Shown in pieces: positions 1 through 4,414 of a DNA stretch of 6,910 bases. Position 1 is the stretch's first letter. Every line of letters starts with the position of its first letter. A model generated the notes under the pieces. That model was not told where the DNA came from and did not search any database. It was given only the letters and a program-made list of their open reading frames with translations. This DNA comes from Alphaproteobacteria bacterium (lineage in GTDB: Bacteria; Pseudomonadota; Alphaproteobacteria; Rhizobiales; Aestuariivirgaceae): contig JAHEJE010000163.1 of the NCBI GenBank assembly GCA_024639035.1, positions 1 through 6,910 of the forward strand, read 5' to 3'. Made by a program: the position numbers and the translations under genes.

Positions 1-113
1 AAGATGGCCACGGCGCGGACGTGGTCGAGGCGCTGGAAATATGCTCCCGAACTCGCTCTGATGGTGCCGTCCTCCGCCTGGGCTCGAGATGATGTGCCAG
101 GGCATTGTTGCAT
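1..113 (-). CDS. Acyltransferase family 3 (OafA-like) membrane protein, N-terminal fragment
   Basis: Reading the minus strand from the ATG at 113-111 gives 37 codons that stay open to the window edge. The fragment ends YFQRLDHVRAVAI, followed by a codon starting TT. This resembles the start of family 3 membrane acyltransferases (OafA/YrhL type), where an R-L-D-x-x-R-A-x-A motif leads into the first membrane helix, which carries a conserved His. These integral inner-membrane enzymes move acyl groups onto surface sugars or lipids. The His and all later helices lie outside the window. The residues before the motif (about 1-24) are hydrophilic and probably cytoplasmic. The ATG lies 52 bp past the DUF192 stop on the same strand. 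No good Shine-Dalgarno precedes it, and an in-frame TTG at 128-126 is an alternative start. The call rests on one short motif, so it is tentative. Confidence 0.5.
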   Translation of the reverse strand, partial: MQQCPGTSSRAQAEDGTIRASSGAYFQRLDHVRAVAI

Positions 114-165
114 GCCGACGGGTAACAAATCGATAAATACGCCAATCCGGTGCAGCGCTGCGGTG

Positions 166-651
166 TCAATTCGCCTTGAACATCCGGTGCACCACCTTGT
201 CGCCGGGCTTGATGCCGAGGCGCGCGGCGGTGCCGGCTGCAACCTCCAGCACCGCGGCCACGGGCACCCGCGAGGATATGATCTCGAGCGACTGCGGCTC
301 GGTGTTCTCGGCGATGCGCTCGATATGGCCGGTCGACGAAATGAAGATCATGTCGAGGGCCACGAAAGTGTTGCGCATCCACATCGTGGCGACCCGAACG
401 TCGCCCCAATCGAACAGCATGGCCCGGTCGGCCGGCAGCTTGTGACGGAACATCAGGCCACGCTCGCGCAGGGCCGGTGTATCGGCGATCTCGGCCTTGA
501 AGGTGTGGGCACCGGACGCGGTCTCGATGACGACACGTTCGATCGCCGCCGGTGCGGGCGTCGCCTGCGGCTGCACGACCGGAGCCCAGATGCACATCAC
601 GGCCAGTACGACCGCAAGCGCACTGCCGCGGGTCCGCCACAGCCCGGCCAT
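166..651 (-). CDS. Secreted DUF192 family protein
   Basis: This 161-residue protein has a hydrophobic N-terminal segment (about residues 10-27) after a basic start, which fits a signal peptide or anchor. A Pro/Ala-rich linker (28-36) leads to a DUF192 domain covering most of the rest. Family hallmarks are visible: ERGLMFR (63-69), PADRAMLFDW (73-82), the highly typical TMWMRNTFVALDMIFI (89-104), and a C-terminal VLEVAAGTAARLGIKPGDKV (134-153). The length is normal for the family. Its biochemical role is not established; members are small exported proteins. Cys20 follows AVM, which is a poor lipobox, so a lipoprotein is unlikely. The start lies 11 bp after the stop of the cold-shock gene, and a GAGG overlapping that stop can act as its ribosome-binding site. 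I therefore infer co-transcription from the cold-shock promoter. I recall the CSD-DUF192 pairing from other Rhizobiales but could not check it here. Confidence 0.9.
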   Translation of the reverse strand: MAGLWRTRGSALAVVLAVMCIWAPVVQPQATPAPAAIERVVIETASGAHTFKAEIADTPALRERGLMFRHKLPADRAMLFDWGDVRVATMWMRNTFVALDMIFISSTGHIERIAENTEPQSLEIISSRVPVAAVLEVAAGTAARLGIKPGDKVVHRMFKAN

Positions 652-662
652 CTCAGCGAGCC

Positions 663-1247
663 TCAGTTGGTGTGTTTGATGCCGTCATCCAGCGACATTC
701 GCACCTCGGCGGCCATCAGCCCCTTGGGGCCGTCGCCGAACCGCACGTAGATCCACTGCTCCGGCATCAGCTCGCCGATCGCCGTCTTGCGCAGGGTTTC
801 CATGTGGATGAAGATATCCGGCTTGCCCTCGCCTTCGGAGGCAAAACCGAAACCGCGCGCCCGGTTGAACCACTTGACCTTGCAGCGCACCCAGCCGCTC
901 GACGGCTCGACGCTGACATGGGTCCGCGCCACCCGCTCGACCGGGTGAATGGCGGTCGAAACATCGACCTCCAGCACCCGCAGGCATTGATAGCCCTTGG
1001 TGCGCTCGACAACCTCGCAGACGACCCGGGTGCCCTCCAGGGGCGCCTCGTAGCCATCGTGTTTCAGACAGCTCAGATGCAGCAGAACATCAGGCATGCC
1101 GTTGTCGGGAATGATGAATCCATACCCGCGCCCGACATCGAACCACTTCACGAAGCCTGAAATCTGATAAATCTTGACGTCGGCCGCCGGCCCGTCGTCT
1201 GTAATAGCCTCTTCCCGTTCAGGGTGAACGGGATCACACCCCACCAT
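663..1247 (-). CDS. Double cold-shock-domain RNA/DNA-binding protein
   Basis: This 194-residue protein carries two OB-fold cold-shock domains in tandem instead of the single ~70-residue domain of CspA. CSD1 (about 31-98) has KWFD (34-37), RNP1 GYGFII (41-46) and RNP2 DVLLHLS (53-59). CSD2 (about 119-185) has KWFN (125-128), RNP1 RGFGFAS (131-137) and RNP2 DIFIHME (144-150). These aromatic surfaces bind single-stranded RNA or DNA; family roles include RNA chaperoning and transcription antitermination. CSD1 has Leu in place of the usual Phe in RNP2 (Leu55), which may weaken stacking. The N-terminal 30 residues are acidic and probably disordered. I chose the ATG at 1247; an in-frame TTG lies six bases upstream, and no internal Met precedes CSD1. 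The Shine-Dalgarno is weak. A perfect palindrome falls within codons 6-12. The DUF192 gene follows 11 bp downstream, probably in one operon. Confidence 0.92.
   Translation of the reverse strand: MVGCDPVHPEREEAITDDGPAADVKIYQISGFVKWFDVGRGYGFIIPDNGMPDVLLHLSCLKHDGYEAPLEGTRVVCEVVERTKGYQCLRVLEVDVSTAIHPVERVARTHVSVEPSSGWVRCKVKWFNRARGFGFASEGEGKPDIFIHMETLRKTAIGELMPEQWIYVRFGDGPKGLMAAEVRMSLDDGIKHTN
1214..1232. repeat. 19-bp palindrome in the 5' coding end of the cold-shock gene
   Basis: CCCGTTCA and TGAACGGG form a perfect 8-bp inverted repeat with a 3-base spacer. It spans bases +16 to +34 of the cold-shock reading frame. In RNA it would form a tight GC-rich hairpin close to the start codon. As DNA it resembles an operator half-site pair. 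Its function is unknown. Confidence 0.6.
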
Positions 1248-1586
1248 GACCAATACCCAACCTCATTACGCCCCAAAAATGGCTCGGTAGTGCCCACCAC
1301 CATGCCGCATAAGGCTAGTTTGCTCAAACTGTTAACCTTTGTACAGACCCTGCGCGCCGCGGTGTTGTGGAATTCCGCACAACGGTGGCCACCTCAACCG
1401 GCTCCAGGCCCCTCTCCGCTGCGCCTCGGTTAGTGCAAGTTATTGACGCAATTGAGCAATATTCCGGACTTCCGGACCAATGCCGGGGCACAGAGCTTTC
1501 TGCGCAACACCCATTATTTTTTTCTGCTGCGACAAATGCGGGCCACTCGCGACGCGGCCGTGCGGCGGTCAGTGCGATTCGGCTGT
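1248..1586. other. Gene-free spacer between the cold-shock gene and the Sir2 gene
   Basis: I find no credible gene on either strand in this ~340-bp stretch. It should contain the cold-shock promoter and the Sir2 3' end. Visible structure includes the AGTTTG/CAAACT palindrome (1317-1330) and the imperfect repeat GTTGTG (1364-1369) with CACAAC (1378-1383) around GGAATTCC. There is also an exact tandem pair of TTCCGGAC (1462-1469, 1470-1477) and a T7 run (1517-1523). A short CGGCTG/CAGCCG hairpin (1580-1593) spans the Sir2 stop codon, but no T-run follows it on the minus strand, so it is not a convincing terminator. Confidence 0.6.
1307..1335 (-). promoter_or_regulatory. Candidate promoter of the cold-shock/DUF192 operon
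   Basis: On the minus strand TTAACA (1335-1330; five of six matches to TTGACA) is followed after 17 bases by TTATGC (1312-1307), a weak -10. A perfect 6-bp inverted repeat, AGTTTG-CT-CAAACT (1317-1330), fills most of the spacer, so a repressor could sit between the two boxes. Initiation near 1300 would give a leader of about 50 bases. The poor -10 makes this tentative. Confidence 0.3.
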
Positions 1587-2333
1587 TCAGCCGGCCGCGA
1601 AACCGGCCAACACGTCGCCGATGTCGTCGTTGACGACCAGGTCGGCGCGGTCATCCAGGGGGGTGGCTTCACCGTTGAGAATGACCAGCCGGGCGCCGTT
1701 CTGCTTGGCGATCAGCGGCAATCCGGCGGCCGGGTATACGACCAGCGAAGACCCGATGGCGAGCAGCAGGTCGCAGTCGAGGCATGCCGCCGTTGCGCGC
1801 ATCATCTCGTCTTCCGGCATCGGCTGGCCGAACGAAATCGTCGCCGTCTTGACGATACCGTTGCATCTGATGCAGGCGGGCGCGCCGGGGTTGCGCTCCA
1901 GTTCGTCCTCGACCCAGTCCAGTTCGTGGCGCTGACCGCAGTCGAGGCACTTTGCATAGGTGCCGTTGCCATGCAGTTCGATAACCCGGTCGGGGGAAAC
2001 GCCCGAGGCCTGGTGCAGGCCGTCGATGTTCTGGGTAATGATGTGGCTGGCCTTGCCGCTCGCGATCAAAGCGGCGAGAGCCCGGTGACCGCGTCCGGGC
2101 GACACGTTGCCGACCTCGCGGCGGATTTGCAGAAACCGCGAAAGCCCTTCGCGCCTGGCCTGCGGCGACGACATGAAGGTCTGAAAGTCAAGCGGCTTGA
2201 ACCGCGACCAGACGCCGCCCGGCGAGCGAAAGTCGGGAATGCCGCATTCGGTGCTGATGCCGGCGCCGGTGAAGGCAACCAGCTGTTGCGACTGGTCGAT
2301 CAATTCGATCAAGGAGCTTCTGGCATCCGGCAT
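1587..2333 (-). CDS. cobB: Sir2-family NAD-dependent protein deacylase (CobB-like)
   Basis: This 248-residue protein is full length for a bacterial sirtuin, which removes acyl groups from protein lysines using NAD and releases nicotinamide and O-acyl-ADP-ribose. Visible motifs are FTGAGIST (21-28) and GIPDFRS (31-37) in the NAD-binding fold, TQNIDGLH (100-107), and ELHGN with catalytic His121. A zinc ribbon has Cys129, Cys132, Cys154 and Cys157. GSSLVVYPAA (194-203) and LVILNGEATP (216-225) complete the NAD site. Aligned by eye, the Tyr of the Y-x-x-R desuccinylase motif is replaced by Leu68 while Arg71 is kept, so deacetylation or another small-acyl activity seems more likely than desuccinylation. 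The ATG at 2333 has no clear Shine-Dalgarno. The gene is divergent from gloA, with 55 bp between starts. The symbol is the general bacterial name for the family; orthology to E. coli cobB is not shown. Confidence 0.95.
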   Translation of the reverse strand: MPDARSSLIELIDQSQQLVAFTGAGISTECGIPDFRSPGGVWSRFKPLDFQTFMSSPQARREGLSRFLQIRREVGNVSPGRGHRALAALIASGKASHIITQNIDGLHQASGVSPDRVIELHGNGTYAKCLDCGQRHELDWVEDELERNPGAPACIRCNGIVKTATISFGQPMPEDEMMRATAACLDCDLLLAIGSSLVVYPAAGLPLIAKQNGARLVILNGEATPLDDRADLVVNDDIGDVLAGFAAG

Positions 2334-2339
2334 GCTGTC

Positions 2340-2368
2340 AGGTTAGAAGTCCGTCAGCCGGGTTTCAA
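2340..2368 (-). promoter_or_regulatory. Candidate Sir2 promoter giving a near-leaderless transcript
   Basis: On the minus strand TTGAAA (2368-2363; four of six -35 matches) is followed after 17 bases by TAACCT (2345-2340; three of six -10 matches). Initiation 6-7 bases further on would fall at or next to the Sir2 ATG (2333). That would fit the missing Shine-Dalgarno. The -10 is weak, so this is a guess supported mainly by spacing. Confidence 0.25.
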
Positions 2369-2375
2369 TGCATGG

Positions 2376-2380
2376 AAGGA
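2376..2380 (+). promoter_or_regulatory. Ribosome-binding site of gloA
   Basis: AAGGA lies 8 bases before the ATG at 2389. A GTG directly upstream (2386) would be only 5 bases away, so the spacing favours the ATG as the gloA start. Confidence 0.65.
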
Positions 2381-2388
2381 ATTGAGTG

Positions 2389-2808
2389 ATGAAATATCTT
2401 CACACGATGGTGCGGGTCGCGGACATCGACACTTCGCTGAAGTTCTACTGCGATGCCCTCGGCATGCGCGAGGTGCGCCGCAACGAATATCCGCAGGGCC
2501 GGTTCACGCTGGTCTTCCTTGCCGCGCCGGAAAGCCCGGACGCCGAGGTCGAGCTGACCTACAACTGGGATCCGGAGGAATATGGCGAGGGGCGCAATTT
2601 CGGCCATCTGGCGTTTGCCGTGGACGACATCTACGCCGCCTGCCAGCGGCTCGCAGATCACGGGGTGACGATCAACCGACCGCCGCGCGACGGGCGCATG
2701 GCCTTCGTGCGGTCACCGGATGGCATTTCGGTTGAGTTGCTGCAAAAGGGTGAGGCTCAGGCGCCGGCAGAGCCGTGGGCATCAATGGAAAACACCGGCC
2801 ATTGGTAA
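2389..2808 (+). CDS. gloA: Glyoxalase I (lactoylglutathione lyase)
   Basis: This 139-residue protein converts the methylglyoxal-glutathione hemithioacetal to S-lactoylglutathione, the first step of cytosolic methylglyoxal detoxification. It shows the paired beta-alpha-beta-beta-beta modules of the vicinal-oxygen-chelate fold. All four metal ligands of the E. coli type enzyme can be placed: His5 (KYLHTMVRV), Glu55 (EVELTYNW), His73 (FGHLAFAVDD) and Glu116 (ISVELLQ). FYCDALGM (19-26) and EVELTYNW (53-60) are typical of bacterial GloA. The short length and absence of extra loops suggest the nickel/cobalt-dependent class. The last ~18 residues form a Pro/Ala-rich tail past the fold. The ATG at 2389 is preferred over the adjacent in-frame GTG because of the AAGGA 8 bases upstream. 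The gene is divergent from the Sir2 gene, and its promoter must lie in the 55-bp gap or inside the Sir2 5' end. No clear terminator follows. Confidence 0.95.
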   Translation: MKYLHTMVRVADIDTSLKFYCDALGMREVRRNEYPQGRFTLVFLAAPESPDAEVELTYNWDPEEYGEGRNFGHLAFAVDDIYAACQRLADHGVTINRPPRDGRMAFVRSPDGISVELLQKGEAQAPAEPWASMENTGHW

Positions 2809-2836
2809 GCGCCGGCGGCGCAAGCGGTCGCGCTGC

Positions 2837-3016
2837 TCACAGGCCCATTTCATCGAGCAGGTGCAGCAGGCTCGCCGTGTTGGGTCCGGGCTTTTCGGTC
2901 GTCGGCTTGACGGCCGGGCGCGGGCTGCAGGACGGACGCCGGTACTGATCTTCGTTGCTGTCGCGGTCCTGTGTCGGCCGGGCTGTTTCGACATTCACTT
3001 GCATGGCTTGATCCAT
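2837..3016 (-). CDS. Small hypothetical protein (59 residues)
   Basis: I do not recognise this protein. The frame from the ATG at 3016 uses mostly G or C at third positions, as the neighbouring genes do. Codon use upstream of this ATG looks less natural although the frame stays open to 3196. The product is hydrophilic and probably disordered in its first two thirds, with many Arg, Pro, Gln and Asp residues (TARPTQDRDSNEDQ at about 10-24, then CSPRPAVKPTTEKPGP). It ends in an amphipathic helix-like stretch, TASLLHLLDEMGL. There is no signal peptide or membrane segment. No Shine-Dalgarno precedes the ATG; a hairpin repeat sits just upstream, and a second in-frame ATG lies at 3004. The gene converges with gloA, leaving 28 bp between the stops. 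It may be a real lineage-specific gene or chance coding; I hold it slightly better than even. Confidence 0.45.
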   Translation of the reverse strand: MDQAMQVNVETARPTQDRDSNEDQYRRPSCSPRPAVKPTTEKPGPNTASLLHLLDEMGL

Positions 3017-3021
3017 GGGTT

Positions 3022-3063
3022 CGGGTTGGTACAAAACCCGTAGAGCATAGCGCCAAGGCGCTA
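3022..3063. repeat. Two adjacent hairpin-forming inverted repeats
   Basis: CGGGTT (3022-3027) pairs with AACCCG (3035-3040) around a 7-base loop. Seven bases on, TAGCGCC (3048-3054) pairs perfectly with GGCGCTA (3057-3063) around AA. No T-run follows either stem in a way that would make a terminator. The pair sits just upstream of the small minus-strand gene, between it and the region leading to the secreted-protein gene. The GAGCATAGCGCC stretch loosely recalls dispersed intergenic repeats of Rhizobiales, but I cannot test copy number from one window. Confidence 0.55.
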
Positions 3064-3276
3064 AAATCGGATGAAGCCGGACCGGCAATATCGCGGGGTC
3101 GGGGTAAGTGTTCGGCAACCATGCCGCGGGGCCGGCGTGCACCCGGCGCTCGACCGTTAACCGAAATGAATTGCCGATGAACGACCGTTTCCGCATTCGT
3201 TCAGCCGGCCCGCGTCATATTGGCTGCATCGTGCACGCAGCGTGGCGCTGGCGTGCCTGTCAGTAAACCGGTGACG
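3064..3276. other. Spacer upstream of the secreted-protein gene
   Basis: No convincing coding region is seen here. It should contain the promoter of the gene at 3290, but I could not identify boxes with good spacing. A GCTGC/GCAGC inverted repeat occurs near 3224-3242. Confidence 0.4.
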
Positions 3277-3283
3277 AGGAGGT
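3277..3283 (+). promoter_or_regulatory. Strong Shine-Dalgarno of the secreted-protein gene
   Basis: AGGAGGT, a full anti-SD complement, lies 6 bases before the ATG at 3290. It fixes that start and suggests high translation. Confidence 0.85.
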
Positions 3284-3289
3284 CCAACC

Positions 3290-3694
3290 ATGATCAAGAA
3301 CACCATTATAGCCGCTGCCGCCGTGGCCGCGTCCGCCATCGCGCTGCAACCGGGTACTGCCCACGCCGGCAGCAAGGTGCAGTTTCACATCGGCGTCGGA
3401 GTGCCCTACCACGGCTATCACGCCGGCCACTACAGGCCGTATTACGGACCGGTGCATTATGCCGCGCCGCGCCCCTACGCCTACGGGCACTACGCCCCTG
3501 CCCCGCGCCCCGTGTACCGGGCGGTCAGTTGCCGCGGCGCGAGACATGTTCTGCGCAGCCGCGGGTTTCACCACATCCGCGCCAATGATTGCCGCGGCGG
3601 CCGCTACGGCTTCACGGCAAGCCGTTACGGCAAGCGCTTCTACGTGACGGTAAGCGCCCGCAGCGGCCGGATCATCGGCAAGATCCGCATCTGA
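3290..3694 (+). CDS. Small secreted His/Tyr-rich basic protein of unknown function
   Basis: This 134-residue protein begins with a clear Sec signal peptide (basic start, Ala-rich core 7-19) and a probable cleavage after AHA at residue 26. Residues 33-77 hold 6 His and 10 Tyr among 45 residues with many Pro and Gly, a low-complexity region that could bind metal or form an extended surface. The C-terminal part (about 79-134) looks folded: Cys81 and Cys101 could form a disulfide, and it alternates GF, YGF and FYVTVS strands before GRIIGKIRI. I recall similar small exported proteins with a Cys-x(19)-Cys basic C-terminal domain, perhaps PepSY-like, in Rhizobiales; this is from memory. The mature protein has almost no acidic residues and is strongly basic. 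The AGGAGGT ribosome-binding site and the strong terminator 28 bases past the stop mark it as a well-expressed single-gene unit. Confidence 0.82.
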   Translation: MIKNTIIAAAAVAASAIALQPGTAHAGSKVQFHIGVGVPYHGYHAGHYRPYYGPVHYAAPRPYAYGHYAPAPRPVYRAVSCRGARHVLRSRGFHHIRANDCRGGRYGFTASRYGKRFYVTVSARSGRIIGKIRI

Positions 3695-3722
3695 GCGGTC
3701 CCTGGCGCGAACGCCTGATCAA

Positions 3723-3760
3723 AAAAACCCCGGCGGTCGATTTGGACCGCCGGGGTTTTT
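3723..3760. terminator. Bidirectional Rho-independent terminator
   Basis: An 11-bp GC-rich stem, CCCCGGCGGTC (3728-3738) with GACCGCCGGGG (3745-3755), encloses a 6-base loop. It is flanked by A7 on the left and T5 on the right, extending pairing to 16 bp. The A and T runs make it work in both directions. It lies between the convergent secreted-protein gene and ndk. Confidence 0.93.
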
Positions 3761-3789
3761 CATATCTGCTGTGCGGGGCCGGCCCGCGG

Positions 3790-4209
3790 TCAGCCGACGA
3801 TCTCGGCGTCGCTGAAGCACTGGGAGATTTCGATCGCTGCATTCTCCGGTGAATCGGAGCCATGCACCGAATTCGCCTCGAGAGATTCGGCATATTCGGC
3901 ACGGATGGTGCCGGCAGCGGCCTCTGCCGGATTGGTGGCGCCCATGATCTCGCGGTTGCGGGCAACGGCGGTGTCGCCCTCAAGCACCTGCAGCACCACA
4001 GGCCCCGAGGTCATGAAAGCCACGAGGTCGTTGAAGAACGGGCGTTCCTTGTGCACGGCATAGAACGCTTCGGCATCCGCCTTCGACCAGCGTACCCGCT
4101 TCTGGGCGACGACCCGCAGGCCGGCATCCTCCAGCTTGGTGATGATCTTGCCGGTGATGTTGCGGCGCGTGGCATCCGGCTTGATAATGGAAAACGTGCG
4201 CTCTGTCAT
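3790..4209 (-). CDS. ndk: Nucleoside diphosphate kinase
   Basis: This 139-residue protein transfers the terminal phosphate of ATP to other (d)NDPs through a phospho-histidine, balancing cytosolic nucleotide pools. The sequence is full length and typical: ERTFSIIKPDATRRN (3-17) with the substrate-contact Lys10, the RPFFNDLVAFMTSGP segment (56-70), and MGATNP (89-94). The active-site NSVHGSDS (113-120) carries catalytic His116, and the family's C-terminal end includes CFSDAEIV. The ATG at 4209 is preferred because the conserved core begins two residues later and AGGA sits 5 bases upstream; a longer in-frame start at 4230 would add 7 residues not seen in the family. It has its own well-formed promoter in the gap to the OmpA-like gene upstream and ends at the shared terminator at 3723-3760, so it is probably transcribed alone. 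Confidence 0.98.
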   Translation of the reverse strand: MTERTFSIIKPDATRRNITGKIITKLEDAGLRVVAQKRVRWSKADAEAFYAVHKERPFFNDLVAFMTSGPVVLQVLEGDTAVARNREIMGATNPAEAAAGTIRAEYAESLEANSVHGSDSPENAAIEISQCFSDAEIVG

Positions 4210-4259
4210 GGCGGTCCTGTTCCTTTGCAATCTGGTGGGAGGGTCGTCTCGATGCCGGC

Positions 4260-4288
4260 CTTATAGCGGCGCACATCAGCGGCTTCAA
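4260..4288 (-). promoter_or_regulatory. Sigma-70-type promoter of ndk
   Basis: On the minus strand TTGAAG (4288-4283) and TATAAG (4265-4260) are separated by exactly 17 bases, matching four and five of six consensus positions. Initiation near 4253 gives a leader of about 44 bases before the ndk ATG. It lies downstream of the terminator of the OmpA-like gene, as expected for an independent unit. Confidence 0.65.
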
Positions 4289-4323
4289 GCGGCAGTTGGG
4301 CATTCAGGCGGCATCGGTGCTGC

Positions 4324-4365
4324 AAAAACGGCAGCACCCCGGCGCTGTCGCCAACGCCGGGGTGC
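4324..4365 (-). terminator. Probable Rho-independent terminator of the OmpA-like gene
   Basis: An 11-bp stem, GCACCCCGGCG (4334-4344) with CGCCGGGGTGC (4355-4365), has a 10-base loop. On the minus strand T5 (4328-4324) follows after a 5-base gap. It begins about 50 bases past the stop codon of the OmpA-like gene. The gap before the T-run lowers confidence slightly. A second overlapping stem (4316-4323 with 4331-4338) could compete. Confidence 0.65.
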
Positions 4366-4414
4366 ATTGGCCATCAAACCCCCGGTCTGTGCGATGGCCA
4401 AAACGTGTGGGAGA

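Noticed and set aside
134..169. Perfect TTGACA on the minus strand (169-164) with TATTTA (139-134) as a promoter for the left-edge gene
   Set aside because: The spacing is 24 bases, well outside the 16-18 expected, and no box at proper spacing is seen. TTGACA also overlaps the DUF192 stop, so it may be chance.
4..750. Plus-strand open frame of 248 codons opposite DUF192 and the cold-shock gene
   Set aside because: It covers two genes with clear motifs on the minus strand and has no recognisable domain of its own.
1462..1477. Exact tandem TTCCGGAC pair as the start of a repeat array
   Set aside because: There are only two copies and no further spaced copies in the window, so no CRISPR or satellite array is supported.
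1443..2735. Plus-strand open frame of 430 codons spanning the Sir2 gene and part of gloA
   Set aside because: It is antisense to a clear sirtuin and overlaps gloA out of frame. Its translation shows no domain and has the composition of a high-GC shadow frame.
3017..3196. N-terminal extension of the small minus-strand gene to 3196
   Set aside because: Codon use in the extension is unlike the rest and it runs through the hairpin repeats. The ATG at 3016 is the more credible start.
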